Under the pieces are notes generated by a model, which was not told where the DNA came from, made no database searches, and saw only the letters and a program-made list of their open reading frames with translations. The translations under genes were made by a program, and so were the position numbers. A DNA stretch of 64,000 bases from Rhodococcoides kyotonense (GTDB lineage Bacteria > Actinomycetota > Actinomycetes > Mycobacteriales > Mycobacteriaceae): assembly GCF_001645385.1 (NCBI RefSeq), contig NZ_LVHI01000021.1:1-64000 (forward strand), in the 5' to 3' direction. Positions 27,037 through 37,122 of this stretch are shown here, piece after piece. Each line of letters opens with the position of its first letter. Positions within the stretch are counted from its first letter, which is position 1.

Positions 27037-28504
27037 GGCGGCGGAGCGCCTCCAGCGTTGCGCGAGCACCGTTCTCGTGCAGCGACGCGAGTTGCCGCGT
27101 GTACTCCTCGACGAATCGATCGTCGTCCACGAGGTCGCCGAACACCGCCCGGTTCGCGATGAACGCCGTCGGGTTCTCCCGCTGCGACTGGGCGATCGGG
27201 ATCAGCGAGTCCTTCAGCTGGTCGACGATCTCGATGGGCTGACCGAGTTCGTCGACGCCCTCGGCGTACCGCGCCCAGCTCGCGACGACCGCGGTCGACC
27301 GGACGATATCGCCGCCGGTCTCGAGATTCTTGCGAATGACAGGCAATAGCCACTTGGGAATTCGATCGGACGACTCGGCGCACAGACGTGCGACGGTGTC
27401 GCGAATCTCCGGGTTCGAGAACCGCTCGATCAATGTCTTCTTGTACTCGTCGAGGTCGATGCCGGGGACCGGCTGGAGCGTCGGCGTCGCCTCGTTGTCC
27501 ATGTAGGACAACAGGAACTCGGAGAACAGCGAATCCTGAGCCACCTCGTGCACGAGTCGGTACCCGCTGAGGTAGCCGAAGTACGCGAGCGCCTGATGAC
27601 TTGCATTGAGCAAGCGCAACTTCATCAGTTCGTACGGCGTGACATCGTCGACGACCTGGACGCCGACGTCCTCGAACGGCGGTCGTCCGTCGGTGAACTT
27701 GTCCTCGAGCACCCACTGCGTGAACGGCTCGCCTGCGACGGGCCACTTGTCGTCGATGGCGTAGCGCTCCGAAAGTCCCTCCATCACTTCGGGCGTGGTG
27801 ACCGGCGTGATGCGGTCGACCATCGAGTTGGGGAACGCACCCTCGGCCGAGATCCAGTCTGCGAGCGCCGGGTCCTTCAGCCGAGCGAACGTCGTGAAGG
27901 TCGACTGCGCGATGTGACCGTTGCCCTCGATGTTGTCGCACGACATGATCGTGAAAGGCTTCAGGCCCCGATCCTTGCGTCGCGCAAGAGCCTCGACGAC
28001 GAGACCGAACGTGGTCGACGGAACGGCTCCGTCGGCGAGATCCGCCTTGATGGCCGGGTTCTCCTCGTCGAACTCGCCCGTCGTCGCCGAAAAGTTGTAG
28101 CCACCCTCGGTGATGGTGAGCGAGACGATCTTCGTCGTCTCCGCAGCCATCTTCTCGACGACCGCCTCCGCATCGTCGGGAGCGAAGAGGTACTCGACGA
28201 TCGAGCCGATGATCCGGGTGTCCCACGTTCCGTCGGAATGCTTGAGCGCCAACGTGTACAGGCAGTCCTGCGCCTCCATGACGTCCTTCATCTTCCGGTC
28301 ACCGGGAAGAACGCCGACACCGCAGATGCCCCAGTCCGAACCTTCGCCCTGCTGCATCAGACGGTCGACGTACATCGCCTGGTGCGCCCGGTGGAAGCCG
28401 CCGACGCCGAAGTGCACGATCCCGACCTGCACGTCGGATCGATCGTAGGTGGGTATCGCGACGTCCTCGATGAAGTCACCCAACGTGTGCTTGTTCAGCT
28501 TCAT
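27032..28504 (-). CDS. mtlD: Mannitol 2-dehydrogenase-type long-chain polyol dehydrogenase
   Basis: A 490-residue member of the polyol-specific long-chain dehydrogenase family. It oxidises D-mannitol to D-fructose (or D-arabitol to D-xylulose) with NAD. The N-terminal NAD domain contains QVGIVHFGVGGFHRAHQAMY. The catalytic Lys-Asn-His pattern is in LMKLRLLNASHQALAYFGYL. The ATG at 28504 overlaps the stop of the upstream alcohol dehydrogenase as ATGA. Both are divergent from the SorC regulator and ABC transporter that presumably import the polyol. Mannitol, arabitol and sorbitol specificity cannot be separated from sequence alone. Confidence 0.9.
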   Translation of the reverse strand: MKLNKHTLGDFIEDVAIPTYDRSDVQVGIVHFGVGGFHRAHQAMYVDRLMQQGEGSDWGICGVGVLPGDRKMKDVMEAQDCLYTLALKHSDGTWDTRIIGSIVEYLFAPDDAEAVVEKMAAETTKIVSLTITEGGYNFSATTGEFDEENPAIKADLADGAVPSTTFGLVVEALARRKDRGLKPFTIMSCDNIEGNGHIAQSTFTTFARLKDPALADWISAEGAFPNSMVDRITPVTTPEVMEGLSERYAIDDKWPVAGEPFTQWVLEDKFTDGRPPFEDVGVQVVDDVTPYELMKLRLLNASHQALAYFGYLSGYRLVHEVAQDSLFSEFLLSYMDNEATPTLQPVPGIDLDEYKKTLIERFSNPEIRDTVARLCAESSDRIPKWLLPVIRKNLETGGDIVRSTAVVASWARYAEGVDELGQPIEIVDQLKDSLIPIAQSQRENPTAFIANRAVFGDLVDDDRFVEEYTRQLASLHENGARATLEALRRP

Positions 28505-29571
28505 GCGTTCTTCTCCTTCGAAAGCCCGGGGACCACTACGGCTTTGATGCTCCCGGCAAGTTTGTCGGCGTTCAGAGCGTCCTCGACGTGCGCGAGATCG
28601 AAACGAGCGGTGACCATCGAGTCCAGGTCGACCTGCCCGGCGAGGACGAGTCGACGAGCGACAGGCCACGTGTTCGCGTACCGAAACACGCCTGTCAGAA
28701 CCAGTTCTCGATTCTGGATCAGCGAGATCGGCAGAGCGTAGTCGTCTCCGCCCATGCCGACGAGCACCACGGTACCGGCGGGACGAACGGCATGGATGCC
28801 GTCGACGACGGCCCGCGGCGCCCCGGACGCGTCGATGAACGCGTCGACCTCGAGGCCCCGGATGTCGTCGACGGCGGGGTCGAGCACACGCGTCGCGCCG
28901 AACGTCGATGCGTGGACGCGCCGGCTCTCGTCGATGTCGCTGACGATGATCTCCGTTGCGCCGAACGCTCGTGCGACCTGAGCGGTGACGAGTCCGACGG
29001 GACCTGCGCCCGCGATCAGAACGCTCGATCCGGCGGTGATGCGCGCCTTCTGCGCCGACGCGATGCCGACCGACAGTGGCTCGAAGAGCGCGGCGGCCTC
29101 GTCGGAGACCTCGTCGGGTACCTCGTGCGCGAACACGGACTGGATCAGTACGTACTCGGCGAGCGCGCCGTCGATGGGAGGCGTCGCGAAGAACTCCATG
29201 GACGGGCACAGGTTGTAGCGACCCGCGCGTGATTGGGAGCTCGTCGGATCGGGACGTTGCGGCTCGATCGACACTCGCCGGCCGATGCGGGTGTCCGCGA
29301 CTGCAGATCCGACGGCGACGATGACGCCCGCAGCTTCGTGTCCGAGGACGAGAGGCCCGTTCAAGACGTGGTCACCGATGCGTCCCTCGCGGTAGTAGTG
29401 CGCATCGGAACCGCACACTCCGACGGCGGTCACGCGGACCAGCACCTCGTCGGCAGCCGGCGTGGGCACCGGTCTCTCTTCGAGACGGATCTCCTGCGGA
29501 CCGCTCAGCACGCTGACCTGCATCGACCGTGGGACCGACAACTCGGACGAGTCGGGTGTTGTGTAGATCAC
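28501..29571 (-). CDS. Zinc-dependent polyol (sorbitol/xylitol) dehydrogenase
   Basis: A 356-residue medium-chain dehydrogenase of the sorbitol/xylitol dehydrogenase group. The catalytic zinc site uses Cys in GVCGSDAHYYREGRIGD and His-Glu in LGHEAAGVIV. The NAD motif is IAGAGPVGLVTAQVARAFGA. The four-cysteine structural zinc loop is largely lost: in the segment before RAGRYNLCP only one Cys remains, as in several sorbitol dehydrogenases that bind one zinc. Product would be fructose from sorbitol or xylulose from xylitol. M17 is a possible alternative start. It is first in the two-gene polyol operon. Confidence 0.88.
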   Translation of the reverse strand: MIYTTPDSSELSVPRSMQVSVLSGPQEIRLEERPVPTPAADEVLVRVTAVGVCGSDAHYYREGRIGDHVLNGPLVLGHEAAGVIVAVGSAVADTRIGRRVSIEPQRPDPTSSQSRAGRYNLCPSMEFFATPPIDGALAEYVLIQSVFAHEVPDEVSDEAAALFEPLSVGIASAQKARITAGSSVLIAGAGPVGLVTAQVARAFGATEIIVSDIDESRRVHASTFGATRVLDPAVDDIRGLEVDAFIDASGAPRAVVDGIHAVRPAGTVVLVGMGGDDYALPISLIQNRELVLTGVFRYANTWPVARRLVLAGQVDLDSMVTARFDLAHVEDALNADKLAGSIKAVVVPGLSKEKNA

Positions 29572-29593
29572 ACCTGAATGTTAGCTTAATGAG

Positions 29594-29631
29594 CATAAGA
29601 ACACACGCTGAGCATTTGCTCACTTCTTATG
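29594..29631. promoter_or_regulatory. Nested palindromic operator in the polyol divergent promoter region
   Basis: TGAGCATTTGCTCA (29609-29622) is a perfect palindrome. It is flanked by the inverted pair CATAAGAA (29594-29601) / TTCTTATG (29624-29631). It lies just upstream of the preferred GTG start of the SorC gene and 23 bp from the divergent dehydrogenase start, as expected for an autoregulating SorC site. Confidence 0.65.
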
Positions 29632-29648
29632 GCATCGAAGGAGAGGTC

Positions 29649-30680
29649 GTGACCGCACCCGAGCAGGCGCCTCCGGGTCACTCCGCAGGCTCCGCTCCCG
29701 CACAGCGTTCGTCGAAGACGAGCGACGATCTGCGTCTCGCGGTACGGGCGGCCACGATGTACCACCTCGAAGGGGCGACGCAGGCCGAGATCGCCGCCAA
29801 GCTCGGCGTCTCGCGTCCGACGGCGGGCAGGCTCGTCGCGAAAGCGCGCACGCTCGGCCTGGTCACGATCGAGGTTCATGTGCCGGACGAACTTCAGGGC
29901 ACCGTCCATGCCGAGATCGAGCGTGACCTCGAGCAGGCCTTCGGGCTCACCGAAGCACTCGTCGTGCCCGACGTCGTCGACGGAACCGACATCGGATACG
30001 GCTCGCTCGGACGGGCGGCGGCCGCATTACTCAGCCGACGCCTCCAGCCGTCGGACACTCTCGGTTTCACGTGGGGCCCCGAAACCGTCGCTGTCGCGCA
30101 GTCGTTGAAGACGCGCAGCGCCAAGTGCGCGCAGGTCGTGCAGCTCGACGGTTCGATGACGTCCGCCGACTACCAGACCGGCGTCGAGTTCACCCTGGGT
30201 CGATGCGCGCAGTACCTGCAGGCCAAGCCTGTGCGGCTGAACGCTCCCCTGTACGCGGATCATGCGACAGTCACTGCACTGCAGCAGGATTCGGTGATCT
30301 CGCGTGCCCTCCAGACCGGGACCGAGGCCGATGCGATGATGTACGGTCTCGGTCCCGTTTCCACGTCGACGACGCTGTTCGAGGGCAGCTTCATCGACGC
30401 CACCGTCCTCGACGAGCTGCAGGGACTCGGTGCCGTCGGCGAGATCGGTGGACGGTTCTTCGACGCCGACGGGCGTGAAACGGGCGGTTCGCTTCCGGCG
30501 AGGACAGTGTCGGTCTCGCTCGATGCGATCGCGAAATGTACACGTGCGGTTCTGATCTCCGGTGGAAAGAAGAAGCACGAGGCGATTCTCGGCGCACTGC
30601 GTGGCGGTTTCGCATCCATGTTGGTTACCGATATCGAAAGCGCTCGTTGGCTGATTGCACAGAAAGAAGGTTCCACGTGA
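29649..30680 (+). CDS. SorC/DeoR-type sugar-binding transcriptional regulator
   Basis: The protein has 343 residues from the GTG at 29649, which has AAGGAG 5 bases upstream. The ATG at 29589 would place the palindromic operator inside the gene and is less likely. An HTH (GATQAEIAAKLGVSRPTAGR; about residues 40-65) precedes a SorC sugar-binding domain (about 85-340; GYGSLGRAAAALLSRRLQP, TLGFTWGPETVAVAQ, ARTVSVSLDAIAKC). Family members sense phosphorylated sugars or polyols. The N-terminal linker GHSAGSAPA is encoded by a family A repeat (29674-29700). It is coupled by GTGA to the binding-protein gene. Confidence 0.9.
   Translation: MTAPEQAPPGHSAGSAPAQRSSKTSDDLRLAVRAATMYHLEGATQAEIAAKLGVSRPTAGRLVAKARTLGLVTIEVHVPDELQGTVHAEIERDLEQAFGLTEALVVPDVVDGTDIGYGSLGRAAAALLSRRLQPSDTLGFTWGPETVAVAQSLKTRSAKCAQVVQLDGSMTSADYQTGVEFTLGRCAQYLQAKPVRLNAPLYADHATVTALQQDSVISRALQTGTEADAMMYGLGPVSTSTTLFEGSFIDATVLDELQGLGAVGEIGGRFFDADGRETGGSLPARTVSVSLDAIAKCTRAVLISGGKKKHEAILGALRGGFASMLVTDIESARWLIAQKEGST
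29674..29700 (+). repeat. Family A repeat unit in the SorC gene
   Basis: CGGGTCACTCCGCAGGCTCC continues with GCTCCCG. It is carried in frame in the N-terminal linker, ahead of the HTH. It matches the units at 35005 and 54830 at most positions. Confidence 0.7.
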
Positions 30681-32035
30681 GAGCTCCACGGAAGGCGGCC
30701 GTCGCAGCATCGCTTGTGACGACCTTGGTCCTGTCCGGCTGCGCCGGCGCGGGCGCGATCGGTGGCGGTGGGAGCGGCACGACCATCACCGTCGCCATCG
30801 TCTCGAATTCCCAGATGGCCGACGCCATCTCGCTCGCCCCGTCCTTCGAGGCCGAGAACCCCGGCATCGACCTGAAGTTCGTGTCGCTGTCGGAGAACGA
30901 GGCGCGCGCCAAGATCACCGCGTCCGTCGCGACGGGTGGCGGCGAGTTCGACGTCGTCATGATCAGCAACTTCGAGACCCCGCAGTGGGCCGAGAACGGC
31001 TGGCTGACCAATCTCTCCGAATACGCCGACGCGACACCGGGTTACGACGAGGACGACTTCATCCCGACCCTGAAGGAGTCGCTGTCGTACGACGGCAGCA
31101 TGTACGCGGTGCCGTTCTACGGTGAGTCGTCGTTCCTGATGTACCGCAAGGATCTCGTCGAAGCTGCGGGCATCCAGATGCCCGAGGAGCCGACGTGGCA
31201 GCAGGTTGCCGACGCGGCCGCCAAGCTCGACAACCCCGCAGGCGGCGTCTCCGGAATCTGCCTACGCGGCAAGCCCGGTTGGGGCGAGGTGCTCGCGCCG
31301 CTGGACACCGTCATCAATGCTTTCGGCGGACGCTGGTACGACGAGGACTGGAACGCACAGCTCGACAGTCCCGAAGTCGAAGCAGCTGTTCAGTTCTACG
31401 TCGACACCGTGCGCGAACACGGCCAGGCCGGTGCGGCCACCAGCGGCTTCAGCGAGTGCGCGACGCAGCTCTCGCAGGGCAACACCGCGATGTGGTACGA
31501 CGCGACGTCGGCGGTCTCGGTTCTCGAGGACCCGAGCGCCAGCAACGTCGTCGGCAAGATCGGTTACGCCAAGGCGCCGAGCGAGGTGAAGGGCGACAAC
31601 GGATGGCTCTACTCGTGGGCGCTCGGGATTCCGACGACGTCCGAGCATCCCGACGACGCGTGGAAGTTCGTGTCGTGGATGACGAGCAAGGAGTACCTGA
31701 ACAAGGTCGGTAACGAATTGGGTTGGGAGCGTGTGCCGCCCGGTAGCCGAATCTCGACCTACGAGATCCCCGAATACGCCGAAGCTGCGGCCGCGTTCGG
31801 ACCGTTGACGCTCGACTCCATCGAGAGCGCCGACCCGAACAACCCGACCGTCGACCCGGTTCCCTACACCGGAGTGCAGTTCCTGACGATTCCCGAGTTC
31901 CAGGACCTGGGCACCCGCGTCAGTCAGCAGATCAGTGCAGCAGTGGCAGGACGAATCAGCGTCCAGGACGCGCTAGCTCAAGCGCAGCAGTACGCCGAAG
32001 TGGTCGGCAAGACGTACCAGGAGGGCCAGGGATGA
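30677..32035 (+). CDS. Sugar/polyol ABC transporter substrate-binding lipoprotein
   Basis: A family 1 extracellular solute-binding protein of 452 residues. The GTG at 30677 begins a lipoprotein signal (VTTLVLSGC, Cys about residue 22). The mature protein follows the SmoE/MalE pattern: ITVAIVSNSQMADAISLAPS, FDVVMISNFETPQWAENGWL, YAVPFYGESSFLMYRKD and the C-terminal AQQYAEVVGKTYQEGQ. It overlaps both neighbours (GTGA upstream, ATGA downstream). Mannitol/sorbitol/arabitol-type polyols are the likely ligands by context. Confidence 0.92.
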   Translation: MRAPRKAAVAASLVTTLVLSGCAGAGAIGGGGSGTTITVAIVSNSQMADAISLAPSFEAENPGIDLKFVSLSENEARAKITASVATGGGEFDVVMISNFETPQWAENGWLTNLSEYADATPGYDEDDFIPTLKESLSYDGSMYAVPFYGESSFLMYRKDLVEAAGIQMPEEPTWQQVADAAAKLDNPAGGVSGICLRGKPGWGEVLAPLDTVINAFGGRWYDEDWNAQLDSPEVEAAVQFYVDTVREHGQAGAATSGFSECATQLSQGNTAMWYDATSAVSVLEDPSASNVVGKIGYAKAPSEVKGDNGWLYSWALGIPTTSEHPDDAWKFVSWMTSKEYLNKVGNELGWERVPPGSRISTYEIPEYAEAAAAFGPLTLDSIESADPNNPTVDPVPYTGVQFLTIPEFQDLGTRVSQQISAAVAGRISVQDALAQAQQYAEVVGKTYQEGQG

Positions 32036-32982
32036 CCACGACGAAAGAGCGGGCAACGGAGGCCGAACCGGAGAAGTTCGTCCCACGCCCGCGCACCATC
32101 TCGAAAGCGGAAGGGTGGCGCCGTCGTGGGCCACTGCTGCCTGCACTGATCTTCGCGATCGTCGTCACGCAGATTCCGTTCCTGTTCACGCTCTACTATT
32201 CGACGCAGTCGTGGAACCTGGTCCGCCCGGGATCCCGAGAATTCAACGGGCTCAACAACTACGTCGACGTCTTCCGTGACAGCCAGTTCCGCGAGGTCGC
32301 GCTCAACACGGTCATCATGATCGTCGGCACCGTCGTCATCTCGGTGATCCTCGGTCTGTTCCTCGCGCTGTTGCTCGACCGTAAGTTCATCGGCCGCAGC
32401 CTCATTCGGACGCTTCTGATCACACCGTTCCTCGTCACCCCGGTGGCAGGCGCGCTGATCTGGAAGACGACGATGTTCGATCCGGTCTTCGGCCTGATCA
32501 ACTTCGCACTCAGCCCCTTCGGCGTCGAGCAGATCGACTGGGTGTCGCGCTACCCGCTCGCCGCGGTCATGGTCAACCTGATCTGGCAGTGGACGCCGTT
32601 CATGATGCTGCTGATCCTGGCGGGCCTGCAGTCGATGCCCAAGGACATCGCCGAGGCAGCACGCGTCGACGGCGCAAGCGCGTTCGCGCTGTTCCGCGAA
32701 CTGACGCTGCCGCATCTGCGTCGTTTCATCGAACTCGGCGCCGTCCTCGGTGCCATCTACCTCGTCAACACGTTCGACGCCGTCTACATGATGACGTCCG
32801 GCGGACCGGGTGTCGCGAGCTCGAACCTTCCGTACTACATCTACCAACGCGCGTTCCTCGGCTTCGACATCGGCCAGGCCGCTGCGATGGGTGTCGTGAC
32901 CGTCGTCGCGACGATCATCGTCAGCACCCTCGCGCTGCGTTTGATCTTCAAGAGTTTCAGCGGGAACGAGGAGGCAGCCTGA
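32032..32982 (+). CDS. Sugar/polyol ABC transporter permease (MalF-like)
   Basis: A 316-residue permease with six TM segments. The cytoplasmic N-terminus is followed by LLPALIFAIVVTQIPFLFTL and the NNYVDVFRDSQF segment typical of polyol SmoF proteins. The EAA loop is MPKDIAEAARVDGASAFALF followed by RELTLPHLRR, contacting the ATPase. The start overlaps the binding-protein stop (ATGA) and the stop overlaps the next start (TGATG). Confidence 0.93.
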   Translation: MTTTKERATEAEPEKFVPRPRTISKAEGWRRRGPLLPALIFAIVVTQIPFLFTLYYSTQSWNLVRPGSREFNGLNNYVDVFRDSQFREVALNTVIMIVGTVVISVILGLFLALLLDRKFIGRSLIRTLLITPFLVTPVAGALIWKTTMFDPVFGLINFALSPFGVEQIDWVSRYPLAAVMVNLIWQWTPFMMLLILAGLQSMPKDIAEAARVDGASAFALFRELTLPHLRRFIELGAVLGAIYLVNTFDAVYMMTSGGPGVASSNLPYYIYQRAFLGFDIGQAAAMGVVTVVATIIVSTLALRLIFKSFSGNEEAA

Positions 32983-33854
32983 TGAGCACGGCAACTACCA
33001 CCGAGCCGGCGACCACCAGCGCGCCGATCGTCAAGCACAAGAAGAAGTTCGGCGCCGGCACCATCTGGACCGTCGTCGCGTGGATCGTCGGAATCGGGTT
33101 CTTCTTTCCCGTCCTGTGGATGGTCATCACCAGTTTCAAGCAGGAATCCGACGCGTACACCAACCCGCCGACGCTGTTCTTCACCCCGACGCTGGACCAG
33201 TACAGCGCGGTGCTGTCGAGTGGTATCGGTACCGCACTGCTGAATTCGGCGTTCGCGACCATCGTCTCGACGCTTCTCGTTCTGCTGCTGGGCATTCCGG
33301 CCGCATTCGCGCTGTCGCTACGGCCGGTGAAGAAGACGAAGGACGTGCTGTTCTTCTTCATCTCGACGAAGATGCTTCCCGTCGTCGCGGCGATCGTGCC
33401 GCTCTACGTCATCGTCGGTGACATCGGCATGCTCGACAACATCTGGGCGCTGATCATCCTGTACACGGCCATGAACCTTCCGATCGCCGTGTGGATGATG
33501 CGGTCGTTCTTCCTCGAAGTGCCGGGCGAGCTGCTCGAAGCCGCGAGCATGGACGGCGCGTCGCTGTGGACGTCGGTGCGAGAAGTGATCCTGCCTCTCG
33601 TGTCACCCGGCATCGCGGCAACCGCACTCATCTGCGTGATCTTCTCGTGGAACGAATTCTTCTTCGCCGTCAACCTCACTGCCGTGCAAGCTCAGACCGT
33701 TCCGGTCGCACTCGTCGGCTTCATCACCGGTGAAGGCCTGTACTGGGCTCGCCTGTCCGCAGCTGCGACGCTCGCAGCACTGCCCGTCATCCTCGCCGGC
33801 TGGATCGCACAGAACAAGCTCGTGCGCGGTCTGTCCTTCGGCGCCATCAAGTAG
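32982..33854 (+). CDS. Sugar/polyol ABC transporter permease (MalG-like)
   Basis: This 290-residue permease has six TM segments. FFPVLWMVITSFKQESDAYT is the MalG/SmoG N-terminal signature. The EAA loop is VPGELLEAASMDGASLWTSV followed by REVILPLVSPG. The C-terminus ends AQNKLVRGLSFGAIK, the usual end of this family. It starts at 32982, overlapping the MalF-like gene by one base. The long reading frame open from 32589 is a shadow. Confidence 0.93.
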   Translation: MSTATTTEPATTSAPIVKHKKKFGAGTIWTVVAWIVGIGFFFPVLWMVITSFKQESDAYTNPPTLFFTPTLDQYSAVLSSGIGTALLNSAFATIVSTLLVLLLGIPAAFALSLRPVKKTKDVLFFFISTKMLPVVAAIVPLYVIVGDIGMLDNIWALIILYTAMNLPIAVWMMRSFFLEVPGELLEAASMDGASLWTSVREVILPLVSPGIAATALICVIFSWNEFFFAVNLTAVQAQTVPVALVGFITGEGLYWARLSAAATLAALPVILAGWIAQNKLVRGLSFGAIK

Positions 33855-33883
33855 CTCGGCCTACTCGAATACAGGAGTTCCTC

Positions 33884-34984
<1,101 letters not shown>

Positions 34985-35004
34985 CCTGTGCGACGCGGAG
35001 CTCC

Positions 35005-35032
35005 CGGGTCACTCCGCGGGCTCCGCTCCTGC
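35005..35032 (+). repeat. Family A repeat unit at the end of the hypothetical gene
   Basis: CGGGTCACTCCGCGGGCTCC continues with GCTCCTGC, nearly identical to the copy in the SorC gene 5.3 kb away. On the minus strand it falls where the hypothetical protein loses family similarity. Confidence 0.7.
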
Positions 35033-36329
35033 GCTCTCGGGCTGGTTCCACCTCGTTCGGCGCGAGGTGGAGCCGACGTCCCGACCATCCGTGTATGTCG
35101 GCTGCCGGATCGTCCAGCATCACGACGCCGATCCACGTGTCACCGCGCGCATCCTCGTGAACTGACTCGACGCGGGCCGTTCGTCCGCCGAAGAACAAGT
35201 CCGGTGTGCCGGATCGACGGCGTCGGACGCGAACGACACTGTTCTTCGCGACCGTCACGCCATCGATGACGACGACGTCCGGGTCGGGTTCGACGAGACT
35301 CGCGGGATCGGCCTCCCACCAGCCGTCGGCGTCGTCCGGCGCTACCGACTCGCGTCCGTCGGCTTCGTGATGGACTTCTTCGGGATAGTCGTACAGCACG
35401 GTCGGCGACACGAGAATCGAATCGGTACTTCCGCGTTCGCCCGTCAACACGGGAAAGCACCTGTGTTGGTGACACTTTCGTGCCGACTCGACGGCAGTCC
35501 GGGGCGGTTCGAGCAGTGACGAGAACCGCGTGTGCTCGGCGTGGAGAAGCAGAGTCGTCTCGATGAACGACGCGCGAATGGCCGATTCCCGATCTGGTTC
35601 GGGCGGCCCGGTGTTGCTCACTTCGACGCCCAGTTTGGTGTACGTGCCCAATTCTTCACCGGACAGAACGATCTCGCCCGTGAGGGGCTTTCGGGACCTG
35701 ACGATCCGTCCCCTGTTCCCGAGCGGTTCGGTCGTCACGCCACCCGAAACGGTCACCGGTACCACTGTTCCGGTGCCGAAGGCGGACAACGGGACCGGGC
35801 CCAGGTCGAGCTCGACTTCGACTGCCTCCCTCCACGGCAACCAGTGCGTGCCGGCCACGGTCAGGTCGTCGACTGCGACGAAGGAGTCACCGGTCCTGCG
35901 TTCGATTCGTCGGTCCTGCGAGTGCAAGAACCGCAGAACGACGTCGACGGCCGCGTCAGGTCGAGTCTCGACGAGGCATTCGGTCGACAGAGACGAGGCT
36001 GCACCCACTCCTGTCGAACGGGCGTCGACCGGGCCCAATATCGCTGAGGTAGAGGACCATTCGTCACTACCACGTGGCTCGATCGGGGCATCCGCCGCGA
36101 ACGCCGATCGAAGCTGTGTCATTGGCCCCACCCCTTCGGAGCCCACCCCGCTCCTGTCGTGACTGCGGTCGACCCCGACCCGTCACCTTCGCCGTAATCC
36201 ACTGTCCACCCGCGGCGACGACGTTGTCAATGAACCGTGAGACGGTTTTGGGCGCGCCGACCGTACCGGGTGTTCAGGCCCTGGCGATGCAGCCGTCGCG
36301 AAAAGGGTTGCAATGCAATGCCATTACAG

Positions 36330-36983
36330 TCACAGGCCACAGGCTCGTTCTCGACGTCGGTACTTGCGACGGAGGAACGGGATCATCACCCGCAGCATCA
36401 TCCCGCCTTCCTTCTTCAGCCGGACGAGTTCCTCCGGGGTCAGCACGTCGAATGCTCGGGGAAGTTCGAAGTCGACCTTGCCGCCCGTGCGCGCCGCGTT
36501 CTCGACGGCTTCCCACTCGGCCAGCGGGAGGTGCTCCGTGATGAGGGGAAAGATCGTGCGTTCCTCGTCCTCGATGTGCTCGTCGAGTTCGTTCTTCAAC
36601 TGCACCAGCGCGGCGGTCAGGCGCGGCAGGCTGTCGGGGAGACCGTCGGCTGCTGCACGCAGCTCGTCGAGCAACGGATCGAGGGCTTCGTGATCCTCGG
36701 TCAGATCGCTCAGGTCGATGTGCGGACCGACCGACGCGACGATCTTCGGCCACAGGACGTCATCCTCGGTGGTGTGGTGGTGATGGATGCTGTCGGCGAA
36801 CAGGTGAACGTACTCGGAGATAGCGGCCACCTGCTTCGCGTCGGGACTCTCGGTGCCGTGGCCGAGCCCGGTACACAACGCAACGAGGCGGGAGGCGTCG
36901 CGACGCATCGCGCGATGGGCGAGCCGAATTCCGAGGAGGTCGGCGTCGGAGGTGATCTTCTGGGTTTTCTGTGTCGTTGTCAT
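36330..36983 (-). CDS. Hemerythrin HHE-domain protein
   Basis: A 217-residue cytoplasmic protein with a hemerythrin-like four-helix bundle. Iron-ligand candidates are His in SIHHHHTTEDDVLWP, DLTEDHEALDPLL and DEHIEDEERTIFPLI. The ATG at 36983 (MTTTQKTQK) is chosen; the in-frame extension to 37040 is GC-rich filler. Family roles are O2, NO or redox sensing or di-iron protection. It is divergent from the acyl-CoA synthetase gene with about 140 bp between. No partner is evident. Confidence 0.88.
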   Translation of the reverse strand: MTTTQKTQKITSDADLLGIRLAHRAMRRDASRLVALCTGLGHGTESPDAKQVAAISEYVHLFADSIHHHHTTEDDVLWPKIVASVGPHIDLSDLTEDHEALDPLLDELRAAADGLPDSLPRLTAALVQLKNELDEHIEDEERTIFPLITEHLPLAEWEAVENAARTGGKVDFELPRAFDVLTPEELVRLKKEGGMMLRVMIPFLRRKYRRRERACGL

Positions 36984-37122
36984 GGCTCGAAGACTGCCGC
37001 CGACCGCTTGGCGCGCACTTAACGCCAACTGTCCCGTCACCCCTGTTCGGGGGTAGCGCGGCTTTTCGACGGCGTTCTAGCCTGAGGCGGACTGAGACGT
37101 GTGCCACATTCAAGGAGCTTCG

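Noticed and set aside
28501-29571. The polyol dehydrogenase as defective because structural-zinc cysteines are missing
   Set aside because: The catalytic Cys and His-Glu zinc ligands are present, and several sorbitol dehydrogenases lack the structural zinc.
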